In this document: in pieces, positions 18,842 through 29,340 of the stretch | Position numbering within the stretch: position 1 is the first letter of the stretch | How the letters are laid out: every line of letters starts with the position of its first letter | Origin: an uncultured Candidatus Actinomarina sp. | GTDB taxonomy: Bacteria > Actinomycetota > Acidimicrobiia > Actinomarinales > Actinomarinaceae | Length of the DNA stretch: 57,864 nucleotides | NCBI GenBank assembly: GCA_902519845.1 | Contig: CABYLQ010000007.1 | Coordinates: 1 to 57,864, forward strand | Reading direction: 5' to 3' | Notes under the pieces: model-generated | Seen by the model: only the letters and a program-made list of their open reading frames with translations | The model's database searches: none | Told to the model about the DNA's origin: nothing | Program-made: the position numbers and the translations under genes

Positions 18842-19361
18842 AATTTTCAAGAATCTTAACTATAAAATTTCTATCTTCTTTACTCAGTTTATTTGACTGA
18901 ATAACAGAATTAAGAATTTCTAAACCTTCATTTTGTTTTGCAGGATCCTGGATGTAAATAATTCCAAGATATGATTTAGCAACCAAAGAGTCAGAATTTA
19001 TTCTTAATGATTCATTTAAATATGTAGTTGCGACATCCAAATTATTTGATTCATAAACCATCCACCCAATTTGAGCTAATGCAAAACTCTTTAATTCATT
19101 ATCAGCACTATTTTCAGCAATATACATGTAATGAGGTAGGGCCTGTGAGTAATCTAAATCATCAAAGTATCTGTTCGCTAAAGCCATTCTCATTGGGTGA
19201 ATATCGGGATTTTGATCTATAACTGACTCCATTTCTTCATTTGTAACATTTGCTAAATTAGTATTGAATTCATCATTAATTTCTGAATTATTTTGAAGAT
19301 TAATGAATAATACAGTCGCAAATATTAAAAAAGAAAATGAAGAAATAATCCACTTAGTCAT
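18831..19361 (-). CDS. membrane-anchored TPR protein (CcmI/CycH-like)
   Basis: A 176-residue protein with one N-terminal membrane helix and two to three tetratricopeptide repeats (about residues 50-165; for example AQIGWMVYESNNLDVATTYL). In System I, the TPR part of CcmI holds apocytochrome c for the haem lyase; position between ccmH and ccmG supports that role here. ATG 19361 overlaps the ccmH stop by 8 bases and is preferred to a start 42 bases further upstream. Confidence 0.7.
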   Translation of the reverse strand: MTKWIISSFSFLIFATVLFINLQNNSEINDEFNTNLANVTNEEMESVIDQNPDIHPMRMALANRYFDDLDYSQALPHYMYIAENSADNELKSFALAQIGWMVYESNNLDVATTYLNESLRINSDSLVAKSYLGIIYIQDPAKQNEGLEILNSVIQSNKLSKEDRNFIVKILENYEK

Positions 19362-19710
19362 TACGTACCTTTTTATAAAAAACATAAGCAAAAAGTGCAC
19401 CAAAGAATATAGGAATTAATAATAAAAAAGGGTTTGTATCTTGTGGATTAGTATTTATTCTTTCACCAAACCGAAGAGTCCAATAGTTCATAATTTGTTC
19501 ATTACTAAGACCATTAGCTATTTGTTCCTTTAAAACACCTCTCATATCATCTGCATACTCAGAAGGGGAATCGTAAAGAGTCTCACCTTGACATACAGGG
19601 CATAATAAACTCTTACTCAACTTTTCGTATCGTGAATCATTATCCTCGTAAACAATAGAAGGAAGTGCTAAAAGAAACAGTAATAAAAATAAAGAAACAT
19701 ATTTTTTCAT
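19354..19710 (-). CDS. ccmH: cytochrome c maturation protein CcmH
   Basis: A 118-residue thiol-oxidoreductase with a signal peptide, the CcmH/NrfF signature LLCPVCQGETLYDSPSEYA (Cys37, Cys40), and a C-terminal membrane helix followed by KKVRND. It reduces apocytochrome c together with the thioredoxin-like protein. It overlaps ccmF by 4 bases (ATGA) and the TPR gene by 8. Confidence 0.9.
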   Translation of the reverse strand: MKKYVSLFLLLFLLALPSIVYEDNDSRYEKLSKSLLCPVCQGETLYDSPSEYADDMRGVLKEQIANGLSNEQIMNYWTLRFGERINTNPQDTNPFLLLIPIFFGALFAYVFYKKVRND

Positions 19711-21590
19711 TTTCTAATCCTCGTAAGAAACGATGCTGAGCTGATACCTAAACCAAGCCATAATATGAATATGCCAAAATTTTCTCTAAATATTAGTTTA
19801 TATTTATCTTCATCTATCACTTTGATGGTTACGTATGTGTCGCTCTCTATACTTCTAAATACTGCAGGTGAACTTATTGCTTGCTGTGATGAATTTTTAA
19901 AAATATTTAATGAAGCATATTTTTCTTTATTATTAAGTTTTATAGGAAGATTTATTACATTTTTTTCACTTTTTATCTCTTCAAAAGGGGAGAGAATTAA
20001 AAATTCTTTATCACCAAAATTAACTTCATCTCCAGCAGATATAATTAGTTCATTTGAATAACTTTGAGTAACATTCATTATTAATCCAACAGCAAAAATT
20101 CCAACACCTAGATGGGAAATTTGCCCAGTCCAATATTTGCCTTGTAGTTTAGTTTTTTTAAATCTTCTTAATATATTTTTAAAGATAACAATTATCAACA
20201 AAATTGACCCAAATATTGTGATTATAAATTTGTATGAAGCATTGAAATAAACCGTAAAAATTATTGAGAGTATGAGAGATAAATTAATCTGATTTTGATT
20301 TTCGCTTAACCAATCTTTTAAATTCAAATTTACTTTTGATACTTTTGTAGAAAATACCATTAAGTAAATAAGAATCAAAAGTAATGGCCCAACTAATATA
20401 TCGTAAAAAGATCTTCCCATTGTAATTTGTTTACTAAAAAAAGATTCATAAAAAATTGGGTATGTAGTCCCAATTAAGACTATTAATGCTGATGCAGATA
20501 AAACAATATTATTTGCGACAAAGAAACCAGATCTTCCAAAAAGATGTTCTACTTTTTTTGAGCTTTTAAAATAATTGACATTTTTTATGCCAATATAAAC
20601 AAACAAACCTGTAAACATTACTAATCCAATAAGTAAATAAGTACCTATGTTTCCATTTGAAAATGCATGTACTGAGATTAATACACCTGATCTGGTAATA
20701 AATGTTCCAAAAATTACCGATAGAAACATAAGGCATGAAAGTACATAATTCCAATTGATAAGTGTTTGTTCTTTGATTTGTGTTTTAGAAGAGTGCAGAA
20801 AAGCAGTTGCTAATAACCATGGAATGAAAGAAACATTTTCTACTGGATCCCACGCCCAGTACCCACCCCATCCGAGAACTTCATAAGACCACGCAGCTCC
20901 TAATGTAATACCTGCTGTTAAAAAGAGCCAGGGAAAATAAGTAGCTTTTTCAGCGACTTTAATCCAGTTTTCATCTTTGTAATTATTAAATAACTCACTT
21001 GTTGAAATCACAAATGGAAGTACTAAACCGATATATCCAAGATAAAGTATTGGAGGATGAATTGCCATTAAAGGATGATTTTGAAGAAGAGGATTTGGAC
21101 CCCTTCCAGTATCTGATATCACCAAATCTTGAAATGGTAATAAGGTGAAATCTTGACACCCTATTGATGCCAATTGAACACATCCCGCAAAAGGTGATGA
21201 ACTAAAAATTGTAAAACCATTAAAAAATAAAATAATTAATGCAAAGATTTTTATATCGTAAATTTCAGTAGTTGATTTATAAAATTTTATATAGAGATAA
21301 TAATAAATACTTAATACAAAATTCCACAATAGAATAGAGCCATCTAGAGAACCCCACAGTGAAGCAAATTTATATATGGGAGGAGTTGTAGCTGCAGAGT
21401 GATTTGCAATATAATAGATCGAAAAATCATCTAAAAATAGTCCTATCTCAAGTAAGCAAAATAACATGAAGTGTATTAATAAATTTATTCTTACAAGAGA
21501 TTGAAAAATTTTTTTATTATTGGAAAAAAATAAAATAATTAAATTTAAAGATCCTACCCACGTAAGTAAAATTCCAATCGATGATATCAT
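19707..21590 (-). CDS. ccmF: cytochrome c haem lyase subunit CcmF
   Basis: A 627-residue protein with about 14-15 membrane helices that joins haem from CcmE to apocytochrome c. The WWD haem-handling domain GWGGYWAWDPVENVSFIPW lies near residues 237-255, and HPPILYLGYIGLVLPF near 176 holds a conserved haem-ligand His. Length matches the family (about 640). Linked to ccmE and ccmH by 4-base overlaps. Confidence 0.95.
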   Translation of the reverse strand: MISSIGILLTWVGSLNLIILFFSNNKKIFQSLVRINLLIHFMLFCLLEIGLFLDDFSIYYIANHSAATTPPIYKFASLWGSLDGSILLWNFVLSIYYYLYIKFYKSTTEIYDIKIFALIILFFNGFTIFSSSPFAGCVQLASIGCQDFTLLPFQDLVISDTGRGPNPLLQNHPLMAIHPPILYLGYIGLVLPFVISTSELFNNYKDENWIKVAEKATYFPWLFLTAGITLGAAWSYEVLGWGGYWAWDPVENVSFIPWLLATAFLHSSKTQIKEQTLINWNYVLSCLMFLSVIFGTFITRSGVLISVHAFSNGNIGTYLLIGLVMFTGLFVYIGIKNVNYFKSSKKVEHLFGRSGFFVANNIVLSASALIVLIGTTYPIFYESFFSKQITMGRSFYDILVGPLLLILIYLMVFSTKVSKVNLNLKDWLSENQNQINLSLILSIIFTVYFNASYKFIITIFGSILLIIVIFKNILRRFKKTKLQGKYWTGQISHLGVGIFAVGLIMNVTQSYSNELIISAGDEVNFGDKEFLILSPFEEIKSEKNVINLPIKLNNKEKYASLNIFKNSSQQAISSPAVFRSIESDTYVTIKVIDEDKYKLIFRENFGIFILWLGLGISSASFLTRIRK

Positions 21591-21991
21591 TCTGAATAAT
21601 TTTCTACGTCATACACTTCTCCATCCTCAGATATGTACTCATTGTCATGTTTTACAAGCATGTCGTCGGAGAAAAAGATATCATCACTAAAATAACCATC
21701 TAGTATCACACCCATCTCATCTTGAAATAGTTCAGGGATGAATCCATCAAAACTAATTTTCATAGTCACATTTCCATCGGTAATTAAGAATTCTGTTGCA
21801 CCAAGCTCACCTTTTTTTACAGAATCAGATACAACAAATCCACCAAGTTTAATTCTTTCATCAGATGTAGATGATAAATAGTTAGCTTCTGTTGTCGTGT
21901 AGTAGTAGATAGTGTTGCTTGAGGCAATTCTAATACTTGCAAATATAATTATAAAAATCCCAACAAAGATGAGAAATAAATTTTTTTTCAC
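21587..21991 (-). CDS. ccmE: haem chaperone CcmE
   Basis: A 134-residue protein with an N-terminal membrane anchor and an OB-fold domain. The HxxxY haem-binding motif is KHDNEY, with His115 as the covalent haem attachment site and Tyr119 as the axial ligand. It carries haem from CcmC to CcmF. The acidic tail after the motif is typical and unstructured. It starts 7 bases after the ccmC stop; no ccmD-size gene lies between. Confidence 0.93.
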   Translation of the reverse strand: MKKNLFLIFVGIFIIIFASIRIASSNTIYYYTTTEANYLSSTSDERIKLGGFVVSDSVKKGELGATEFLITDGNVTMKISFDGFIPELFQDEMGVILDGYFSDDIFFSDDMLVKHDNEYISEDGEVYDVENYSE

Positions 21992-21998
21992 TTTTTAT

Positions 21999-22667
21999 CT
22001 AGATTTTAGCCCTTGATTTTGGATTTAGATAATCATCCCATATTTGATCAGAATAAATTCTAAATTTCTTAGCAAGGAATACATGCACGAGTGTTACAAG
22101 CAAAACGCTTATTAGAAGTGTAGTTAGTATGTCTGGAGACATAGGAGCATCACCAGTAGAAACTGTTTCCTGACTTAAAATAGAAGCTTGTTGATGAACT
22201 GATCTCCACCATATAACACTAAAATGTAATATTGGTATTTGAATAACACCAAATATGCCAATAAATGATGAATTTTTTGCTGTCTTGCCTAAGTCATCAG
22301 TGAATTTTCTAGAAGCTAAATATCCAAGATAAACTAGCAACAATATTGCAGTTAAGTTAAGTCTGGCGTCACCCCAAACCCACCATGTTCCCCATGTAAA
22401 CTTTCCCCATACAGATCCAGCAATAAGTGTTGAAGCAGTGAATAATACACCTGATTTTGCATTTGCTTCAGCTCTTGAATCATATTTCGGGTTTTTTTTA
22501 ATTAAATATAACAACGAATATATAAATGTCATTGTGTATGCAAGATAAGCTATCCAAACAGTTGGTACATGAACATAAAGGAGTTTAGAAGAGGGCCCTT
22601 GAACTGTATCATATGGTCCAAAAGCACTTACTAATATCCAAACTGCAAGCGGTCCATACAACATCAT
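21999..22667 (-). CDS. ccmC: haem delivery protein CcmC
   Basis: A 222-residue membrane protein with six helices that loads haem onto CcmE. It has the WWD motif WGTWWVWGDARLN at residues 92-104 and both flanking haem-ligand histidines, in YVHVPTVW (His33) and SVIWWRSVHQ. Compared with the usual WxWDxR the motif reads VWGDAR, with one extra glycine. It starts directly after the ccmB stop codon, without a gap. Confidence 0.92.
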   Translation of the reverse strand: MMLYGPLAVWILVSAFGPYDTVQGPSSKLLYVHVPTVWIAYLAYTMTFIYSLLYLIKKNPKYDSRAEANAKSGVLFTASTLIAGSVWGKFTWGTWWVWGDARLNLTAILLLVYLGYLASRKFTDDLGKTAKNSSFIGIFGVIQIPILHFSVIWWRSVHQQASILSQETVSTGDAPMSPDILTTLLISVLLVTLVHVFLAKKFRIYSDQIWDDYLNPKSRAKI

Positions 22668-23306
22668 TTAATTTGTCCTTTCAAGGTAAAAATTTGCAAT
22701 AGCAAAAATTAATACTGTAATTCCTAAATACATTAATAAGTAAATATTAGCTATATCCTGTCCTAAACCTAACCACAGCGGACCTATAAAAAATGATAAA
22801 GCTAGGTACATTGGAGTAATGAGAATGAATTGAACAAATCTGTTATTAAAGCTGGTAAATATCTGAAAAATTATATTTATCATGCTTGCATTAATAGCAA
22901 AAAATATAATTGAAAATAAAAAGTAAACTATCGACACATTAACACTTGAGTTGGTAAATGCAGAATACAAAATATTTAAGATAATAATTTGAGGAAGAAA
23001 AATTATAAATTCTGAAACAACTTTACTGTTAAAGAACTCTATTTTTTCGTAATTTCCAAAATTTAACTCTCTAATTAATCGTTCCAGAATAATTGGCTTT
23101 CTAATTGCAAAAAGAGTTGAAAATATTATCAGAAATAATAAATGAGATACAATAAATAAATCTTCATCAACTGCAAATCTATTTTCAATCAAAATTGGAA
23201 AAATAATTATCAAAACGGTCATAGTTGGAGTTATAAGAAAAAGTGAAGAACTATTTTTAAATTCAACTAATAATTCTTTTTTTATTATGTGCTTATTCAT
23301 GTTCAT
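22668..23306 (-). CDS. ccmB: haem exporter permease CcmB
   Basis: A 212-residue, six-helix permease of the CcmB family, identified mainly by hydrophobic pattern, length and its place between ccmA and ccmC. The N-terminal part (IIKKELLVEFKNSSSLF) is the usual cytoplasmic start. With CcmA it forms the ABC module that releases haem-loaded CcmE. Overlaps ccmA by 14 bases. Confidence 0.85.
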   Translation of the reverse strand: MNMNKHIIKKELLVEFKNSSSLFLITPTMTVLIIIFPILIENRFAVDEDLFIVSHLLFLIIFSTLFAIRKPIILERLIRELNFGNYEKIEFFNSKVVSEFIIFLPQIIILNILYSAFTNSSVNVSIVYFLFSIIFFAINASMINIIFQIFTSFNNRFVQFILITPMYLALSFFIGPLWLGLGQDIANIYLLMYLGITVLIFAIANFYLERTN

Positions 23307-23895
23307 TTAAATCAATTACCTCGAAATTGATACCCTCAAAATCAATTAATTCTTGAGTAGATAAAATGTTAGATTTTTGATTTTTTGAACGTTTATTAAT
23401 TAATTTTTTTAATAAGTCAACTCCCTCAGAATCTAGGAAATTTAATGGTTCATCTATACATAAAACGGCTGATTCTTTTATTTCAACAATTGACAATTCC
23501 GCTCTCCTAATCATTCCACTTGAAAAGTTTTTCACTTTTTCATTTAAATATATTTCAGGTAAATAATTTTTTGAAATTGCTATTTTTTCATCTATTGATA
23601 TTTTGGACTTAGTTGTGAAATATTTGATATTTTCCAAAAATGTTAACTCCATTATTAGAGTTGCATATGGTGAGATTTGATCGATGTTACTTTTTGTTCT
23701 TATTACTTCTGAATTAAAATCTGTACCATCAAAATTTAACGATATGAAATTGATTAATGTAGATTTCCCCGCACCGTTTCTTCCTATTATCTGGTAGTTA
23801 TTTTCTTGACTAAATTCAAGATTTAGATTGCTAAGAACTATTTGATTTGAATAACCTAGAGTTAAATTTGTTGATTTAAAAAATGTTTCTGACAC
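23293..23895 (-). CDS. ccmA: cytochrome c maturation ABC transporter ATPase CcmA
   Basis: A small ABC ATPase: Walker A GRNGAGKST, signature NFSSGMIRRAELS and Walker B VLCIDEPLNFLD are all visible. The GTG at 23895 (200 residues, 4 bases after the exonuclease stop) matches the family N-terminus; an ATG at 23934 would add 13 residues that overlap the exonuclease gene. It powers release of holo-CcmE with CcmB and CcmC. Confidence 0.87.
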   Translation of the reverse strand: MSETFFKSTNLTLGYSNQIVLSNLNLEFSQENNYQIIGRNGAGKSTLINFISLNFDGTDFNSEVIRTKSNIDQISPYATLIMELTFLENIKYFTTKSKISIDEKIAISKNYLPEIYLNEKVKNFSSGMIRRAELSIVEIKESAVLCIDEPLNFLDSEGVDLLKKLINKRSKNQKSNILSTQELIDFEGINFEVIDLNEHE

Positions 23896-23899
23896 AACT

Positions 23900-24391
23900 T
23901 TATTGTATTGAAGATAGTTTTTTATAAATTTCAAAAGTTGTAATTACGTCATCTTTTGCAGAGTGAGTAGGAATTGAGACATTAAAATATTCAGCAATTG
24001 TAATTAATTTATGGTTTCTTATTTTATCACTCAATTTAGCTCTACTTAGTAAGACAGTGTCTATTGTTTTGTTATTTAATGGTTGATCAAGGTAATGATT
24101 TAAAAACTTTAAATCAAAATAGTCAATATTATGACCTACTAGAACAGATCCTTTAACAAATTCTCTGATTTCTAAACTTTTTTCCTCAAAGTATGGAGAA
24201 TCCTTTACTTTTTCATTAGTAATTCCATGAATATGAGAATTTTCAATTTTTTGATTTGTATTGAACAAACTATAAAACTCATCAATAATCTCGTTATCAA
24301 CAACTTTTAAAATATATAATTCAAGTATTTCAGAATCTTCAGGTTCGAAACCGGTTGTCTCTATATCTAATATGCATAATTGATCATTCAT
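23900..24391 (-). CDS. DEDDh 3'-5' exonuclease (DnaQ-like)
   Basis: A 163-residue exonuclease domain with ExoI CILDIETTGFEP (Asp, Glu), ExoII VGHNIDYFDLKFL (Asp) and ExoIIIe HSAKDDVITTFEIYKK (His, Asp). It is a free-standing single domain like the proofreading subunit of DNA polymerase III, but could also be a general nuclease acting in RNA or DNA turnover. It overlaps the methyltransferase gene by 8 bases. Confidence 0.85.
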   Translation of the reverse strand: MNDQLCILDIETTGFEPEDSEILELYILKVVDNEIIDEFYSLFNTNQKIENSHIHGITNEKVKDSPYFEEKSLEIREFVKGSVLVGHNIDYFDLKFLNHYLDQPLNNKTIDTVLLSRAKLSDKIRNHKLITIAEYFNVSIPTHSAKDDVITTFEIYKKLSSIQ

Positions 24392-25178
24392 TGATTTTAT
24401 AAAATTCCCACATTGCTATTGCTGCAGCACCTGATGCGTTCAGAGAATCAACTTTATTTTCAGTATCAATCTTGAGGACTTGTGATGCATTATCTTTCCA
24501 TATTTTAGAAATACCATATTGTTCAGAACCAATTACAAGGGCATAATTTTTTTTAGGTTTGTATGATTTGATACTTTTTGCTGAGTCTGGATCTAGAGAA
24601 ATAATTTCATAATTTAATCTTTGTAGATTAGAGATTATTTTTTCTGACTTTTCAGAGAAGATATTTATATTAAAAATATGACCTATCGAAGATCTTATTA
24701 CATTTGGATTAAAGAAGTCAGTAACTCCATCTGATGAAATTATATTCGTAATATCAAAAGACCTTGCTGTCCTAATCATCGTTCCAAGATTTCCAGGTTT
24801 TTCTATTGAATCCGCAATTAGAATTGGACCTGATAAATCTTCACTATCAATATTATTTGTTCCAACTTTGAATAATGAGATCATACCGTCAGGCCTATCT
24901 CTATAAGATATAGCTTTAAATGCCTTGCTTGTAAGATCTACAATTCTTACATTTTTATTTTTAAACTTTTCAATCAGTTCTTGATTATTTTCACCAATAA
25001 AGAATTCTCGACAAATGTAAAGTGTATCAATCTGATAGTTTGAACTAATTAGTTGTAAGTTTTCACGATAACCTTCTGCTAAAGATTTTTGTTCTTGTCT
25101 TCTCAGCTTATTTTTCTTTAATGAAATCAAAAATTTAAGTTCCGGATTTGCTAACGAAGATATTTCTTTATTTTGCAT
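24384..25178 (-). CDS. SpoU/TrmH-family RNA 2'-O-methyltransferase
   Basis: A 264-residue SPOUT methyltransferase. Motif 1 is EKPGNLGTMIRTARSF near 127-142, motif 2 ALVIGSEQYGIS, and motif 3 VDSLNASGAAAIAMWE at the C-terminus; together they form the knot that binds S-adenosylmethionine. An N-terminal substrate-binding domain (LKKNKLRRQEQKSLAEGYR) is typical of rRNA-modifying members such as RlmB/TsnR. The exact target nucleotide is unknown. Overlaps the nitroreductase gene by 11 bases. Confidence 0.88.
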   Translation of the reverse strand: MQNKEISSLANPELKFLISLKKNKLRRQEQKSLAEGYRENLQLISSNYQIDTLYICREFFIGENNQELIEKFKNKNVRIVDLTSKAFKAISYRDRPDGMISLFKVGTNNIDSEDLSGPILIADSIEKPGNLGTMIRTARSFDITNIISSDGVTDFFNPNVIRSSIGHIFNINIFSEKSEKIISNLQRLNYEIISLDPDSAKSIKSYKPKKNYALVIGSEQYGISKIWKDNASQVLKIDTENKVDSLNASGAAAIAMWEFYKINE

Positions 25179-25776
25179 ATTTCTCTTTGTGTAAAAGTTT
25201 CTTTTTATTTAAATTATCTTTTTTTAAATTAACCGAATCACCCTCAACACCCGCCGTTACAAAACCTAAAATTTCAATATCTTCAGGTATTGCAAGTAAT
25301 GATTTAATTTTTTGTATTTCCATATTATGAGATCCCAAAAAGCCACTTTTAAGTCCGGTTTCTTCAACTAATAACATACAATTCATCATTGCAGCTCCGG
25401 CATCTACATACCAATAGGGGACACTCCAATTACTCGAACTAGTTTGATTTTGCTTATCAAGCTCTTTGTATCTTTCATGATAGGCGTGTTCATTTATCAA
25501 GATTAAAAATATTGCTTTTGAATTTGATAACCACTTACCATAACCTTTCTTTAAATAACTTTCTTCGTTTGCATAAATTGCAAGTTTCTTTATATTTTTT
25601 TTATTTTCAACTGATACAATTTCAATACCCCTCGAGAATCCTGCTGTTGGTATTTTTATTGTTAGTTTTGGTATGTCTGATAAATTTGGAAATTCTTCAT
25701 TTGTCTCTAAATAATTTCGAACAACCCTTCTATTTAAAAGTAGTTCTTTAAGATGATTATTTTCATTCCTCATCAT
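25168..25776 (-). CDS. nitroreductase-family flavoprotein
   Basis: A 202-residue FMN-type nitroreductase fold: LLNRRVVRNYLET at the N-terminus (the phosphate-binding arginines), PYWYVDAGAAMMNCMLLVEE in the central helix and LLAIPEDIEILGFVTAGVEG near the C-terminus. It would reduce a quinone, nitro compound or flavin-like substrate with NAD(P)H; the substrate is unknown. Two adjacent ATGs (25776, 25773) overlap leuB by 14 or 11 bases, so co-translation with leuB is likely. Confidence 0.75.
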   Translation of the reverse strand: MMRNENNHLKELLLNRRVVRNYLETNEEFPNLSDIPKLTIKIPTAGFSRGIEIVSVENKKNIKKLAIYANEESYLKKGYGKWLSNSKAIFLILINEHAYHERYKELDKQNQTSSSNWSVPYWYVDAGAAMMNCMLLVEETGLKSGFLGSHNMEIQKIKSLLAIPEDIEILGFVTAGVEGDSVNLKKDNLNKKKLLHKEKYAK

Positions 25777-26827
25777 TCAAAATAAAATCTTTAACCATAT
25801 CTCCAACTTCAGATGTGCCCATACCCATCTTTCCGGCTGAAAGAGAATCTAGTTTTTGGGCTGTTTTAATGACTGCGTTTTCAATTTTATTTGCATATTT
25901 ATCCTCACCAAGCACATCGAGCATCATTGATGCTGCTGCAATACAAGCGAGGGGGTTAATTACATTTTTACCTGTATATTTAGGTGCAGAACCTCCAATG
26001 GGTTCACACATTGATACCCCTTTGGGATTGATATTCCCACCTGCTGCGATACCCATTCCTCCTTGAATCATTGCACCTAAGTCAGTGATAATATCTCCAA
26101 ACATGTTGTCTGTCACAATCACATCAAACCATTCAGGATTTTTAACCATCCACATACACACTGCATCGACGTGCCCATAATCTGTTTCGATGTCTGGGTA
26201 TTTTTCTGCTACCTCATAGAAAACTCTCTCCCATAAGTCGTGAGCATATGTAAGTACATTGGTTTTTGCACATAATGTTATCTTTTTTCGATTATTTTTG
26301 ACTGTATATTCAAAAGCGTATTCAATACATCTTTGTATAGCACTTCTTGTGTTTATAGATTCTTGCGTGGCAACCTCTTTATCAGTCCCATAATGAATAT
26401 ATCCACCTGCTCCAGCATAAAGCCCCTCGGTGTTTTCTCTAACAACCACAAAATCAATATCTTTAGGTGTTTTATTAGCAAGTGGAGTTTCAACCCCAGG
26501 GTACAATACGACAGGTCTCAAATTAATATATTGGTCAAATTCTTTTCTCAACTTTAATAAGATACCTTGCTCAAGAATTCCTGGCTTAACATCAGGGTGA
26601 CCAATTGCCCCGAGCAATATTGAATCACTGTTACCGAGTTCAACAACATCAGCTTCAGTCACAAGATCACCACTTTTCAAATATCTATCGCCGCCTAAAT
26701 CATTCATTATAAAATTAAAATCAATATCAAATTTAGATTTTGTTTGTTCAAGAACTTTTAAAGCTTCATCAACAACTTCGGGTCCAGTTCCATCTCCACC
26801 AATTACTGAAATGTTATATTTTTTCAT
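25763..26827 (-). CDS. leuB: 3-isopropylmalate dehydrogenase
   Basis: A 354-residue beta-decarboxylating dehydrogenase of leucine synthesis. It has [10 protein letters not shown] at the N-terminus, [23 protein letters not shown], the metal-binding [15 protein letters not shown], and [16 protein letters not shown] for cofactor binding. The length and style fit actinobacterial LeuB; tartrate dehydrogenase relatives are similar, but its place after leuA settles the role. It starts one base after the leuA stop. Confidence 0.92.
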   Translation of the reverse strand: MKKYNISVIGGDGTGPEVVDEALKVLEQTKSKFDIDFNFIMNDLGGDRYLKSGDLVTEADVVELGNSDSILLGAIGHPDVKPGILEQGILLKLRKEFDQYINLRPVVLYPGVETPLANKTPKDIDFVVVRENTEGLYAGAGGYIHYGTDKEVATQESINTRSAIQRCIEYAFEYTVKNNRKKITLCAKTNVLTYAHDLWERVFYEVAEKYPDIETDYGHVDAVCMWMVKNPEWFDVIVTDNMFGDIITDLGAMIQGGMGIAAGGNINPKGVSMCEPIGGSAPKYTGKNVINPLACIAAASMMLDVLGEDKYANKIENAVIKTAQKLDSLSAGKMGMGTSEVGDMVKDFILNDEE

Positions 26828-26828
26828 A

Positions 26829-28319
26829 TTATTTGTTTAATGCATTTAAAAAAGATTCTACAGAGCCTTGAACAACGTCCGTTGACACAGATCTTCCTTG
26901 TTTTAAATTTTGTCCATCGTTAATTATAGTTACTATTTCTGCAGTCGCGTCAGCACCTTTTGTAATACTTTCAACTCGATAATCAATAAGTACTGCATCA
27001 GATTGCAAAATATCTTTTACAGCTTTAAATGCAGCATGTATCATACCATCACCCTCAGCTTCTTTAGTTTGATCCTCTCCATTAACATTGAGAGTAACTT
27101 TTGCGGAGGCAAATTGATCTTTACTGTTTACCGATACGGATACTAATTTTACTGGAGCTTCATTAATTTCTACTTGCCCAATAATTGCTCGTAATTCGTT
27201 TTCAACAATTTCACCTTTTCTATCAGCTAATTGTTTAAATTTTTCAAAGCTTAGATTAAATAACTCTTCTTCTAATACAATGTTAAGTTTGTCCAAAGCA
27301 TCTTTAAACCCCGCTCTACCTGAATGTTTACCTAAAACTATTTTTGATTCTTGTCCCACGGAGTCAGGAGTCATAATTTCATATGTCATTGTATTTCTCA
27401 AGTATCCATGCTGATGAATTCCTGATTCATGACTAAAAGCGTTTCTACCTACTACCGCTTTATTGTATTGAACTGGGTAACCAGTTAATTTAGATACAAG
27501 CCTAGAAGTCTCGGAGATTTCTGTTGTCTCAGCTTTGATTTCAACTCCATATTGATCTTGTCTTGTCTTGACAGCCATTATTATTTCTTCTGTAGATGTA
27601 TTACCTGCTCTTTCGCCAATTCCATTAATTGCACCCTCTATTTGTCTGGCTCCAGCATCGATAGCTGTCAAAGAATTTGCAACAGCTAGTCCTAAATCGT
27701 TATGACAATGGGTTGAAATTATTACATCCTCATTTTTCCCTTTAACTTTGCTATAAACTTTTTTGAGTAGTTCTAAATAATCATTAGGTGTTGCATAACC
27801 TACAGTATCTGGAACGTTTATTGTAGTTGCACCTTCTTCGACAGCAATTTTTAATATTTCAATCAAAAAATCATGATCTGTTCTTGTTGCATCTTGTGCA
27901 GAGAACTCTACGTCATCACAGAGTTTTTTTGCAAACCTTACTGATTCTTTTGCATCTTTTAAAACCTCATCCTTAGTTTTCCTAAGCATATGTTCCATAT
28001 GTATATCAGAAGTAGATGTAAAGACATGTATTCTTGAATTATTGGCTGGTTTAATAGCTTCATAAGCTTGTTCAATGTCTTCTTGTACGCAACGAGCTAG
28101 AGAAGCAATAGTTGAATTTTTTATATTTTTCGCAATTAGATTAACTCCCTCCCAGTCGCCAGGGGAGGAAGCTGCAAATCCAGCCTCAATCACATCTACC
28201 TTAAGTTTTTCTAATTGTTGAGCAATGAGAAGTTTTTCAGAGGGTGTTAAAGCAATTCCCGGACTTTGTTCACCATCTCTTAAAGTAGTATCAAAAATTA
28301 CTAATTGATCTGAACTCAT
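26829..28319 (-). CDS. leuA: 2-isopropylmalate synthase
   Basis: A 496-residue enzyme condensing acetyl-CoA with 2-ketoisovalerate. The N-terminal TIM barrel shows [15 protein letters not shown] and the metal motif [16 protein letters not shown] near 205, with [11 protein letters not shown] after it. A C-terminal LeuA regulatory domain (about 370-496, including [18 protein letters not shown]) suggests leucine feedback control. Overlaps ilvC by 4 bases. Confidence 0.93.
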   Translation of the reverse strand: MSSDQLVIFDTTLRDGEQSPGIALTPSEKLLIAQQLEKLKVDVIEAGFAASSPGDWEGVNLIAKNIKNSTIASLARCVQEDIEQAYEAIKPANNSRIHVFTSTSDIHMEHMLRKTKDEVLKDAKESVRFAKKLCDDVEFSAQDATRTDHDFLIEILKIAVEEGATTINVPDTVGYATPNDYLELLKKVYSKVKGKNEDVIISTHCHNDLGLAVANSLTAIDAGARQIEGAINGIGERAGNTSTEEIIMAVKTRQDQYGVEIKAETTEISETSRLVSKLTGYPVQYNKAVVGRNAFSHESGIHQHGYLRNTMTYEIMTPDSVGQESKIVLGKHSGRAGFKDALDKLNIVLEEELFNLSFEKFKQLADRKGEIVENELRAIIGQVEINEAPVKLVSVSVNSKDQFASAKVTLNVNGEDQTKEAEGDGMIHAAFKAVKDILQSDAVLIDYRVESITKGADATAEIVTIINDGQNLKQGRSVSTDVVQGSVESFLNALNK

Positions 28320-29332
28320 ATATCTTTTTTTATATCTTTAGCATCTAAAAATGGCATCATATTTCTTAATTCTTTACCAATATTTTCTATCTGGTGTTTT
28401 GAAGCATTTTCGCGCTCCTGCTTAAGGTATGGAGATCCCTCACGAGCTTGAGACATCCATTCTTTAGCAAAAGCTCCTGACTGTATTTCTTCCAAAACTT
28501 TTTTCATCTCTTTTTTTGTTTCATCCGTAATAATTCTTGATCCTCTTGAAAAATCACCATACTCAGCTGTATCAGAGATTGAATGTCTCATCCATTCAAA
28601 ACCACCTTCATACATCAGATCAACAATTAATTTAACTTCATGAAGAGTTTCAAAATAAGCACTTTCTGGCTGGTAACCAGCTTCAACCAATGTTTCAAAT
28701 CCATTCCGAATTAGTTCGGTAAGTCCACCACAGAGAACAACTTGCTCACCAAACAAATCAGTTTCAGTTTCTTCTTTAAAAGTGGTGTTTAATACGCCGG
28801 CCCTTCCACCACCTATTGCGGAAGCATATGATAAAGCCATCTCTTTTGTATTTCCGGATAAGTCTTTTTCAACTGCAACAAGGCAAGGCATTCCAGAACC
28901 TTCTTCGTAGGTTCTTCTTAATAAATGGCCTGGACCCTTTGGGGCGATCATAGCTATGGATATATCTTCACGAGGAACGATTTCACCAAAGTGAATATTG
29001 AAACCATGTGCAAAAAATAATGTTGAATTATCTTTCATAAATGGCGCAATGTCTTTTTCATAAACATCTGCCATCAATTGGTCTGGAAGTAGAAGCATTA
29101 CAATGTCAGCATTTTTTGTTGCATTTTCAAGATTATCAACATTAAGACCCATTTCTTTGGCTCTATTAAATGATGAAGAATTTTCTCTTAAACCAACTGT
29201 TACATTAACACCTGAATCATGAAGATTAAGAGCATGCGCGTGTCCTTGGCTACCAAATCCTATTACACTTACGTTTTTTGATTTAATCATCTCTATATCA
29301 ATTGATTCATCGTATATTATTTTTGTCGACAT
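28316..29332 (-). CDS. ilvC: ketol-acid reductoisomerase, class I
   Basis: A 338-residue NADPH enzyme converting acetolactate to dihydroxyisovalerate. It has [15 protein letters not shown] for NADP binding, [13 protein letters not shown], and the metal-site stretch [17 protein letters not shown]. The 338-residue length identifies the short class I form. It starts 8 bases after ilvN. Confidence 0.96.
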   Translation of the reverse strand: MSTKIIYDESIDIEMIKSKNVSVIGFGSQGHAHALNLHDSGVNVTVGLRENSSSFNRAKEMGLNVDNLENATKNADIVMLLLPDQLMADVYEKDIAPFMKDNSTLFFAHGFNIHFGEIVPREDISIAMIAPKGPGHLLRRTYEEGSGMPCLVAVEKDLSGNTKEMALSYASAIGGGRAGVLNTTFKEETETDLFGEQVVLCGGLTELIRNGFETLVEAGYQPESAYFETLHEVKLIVDLMYEGGFEWMRHSISDTAEYGDFSRGSRIITDETKKEMKKVLEEIQSGAFAKEWMSQAREGSPYLKQERENASKHQIENIGKELRNMMPFLDAKDIKKDI

Positions 29333-29340
29333 TTATCCTC

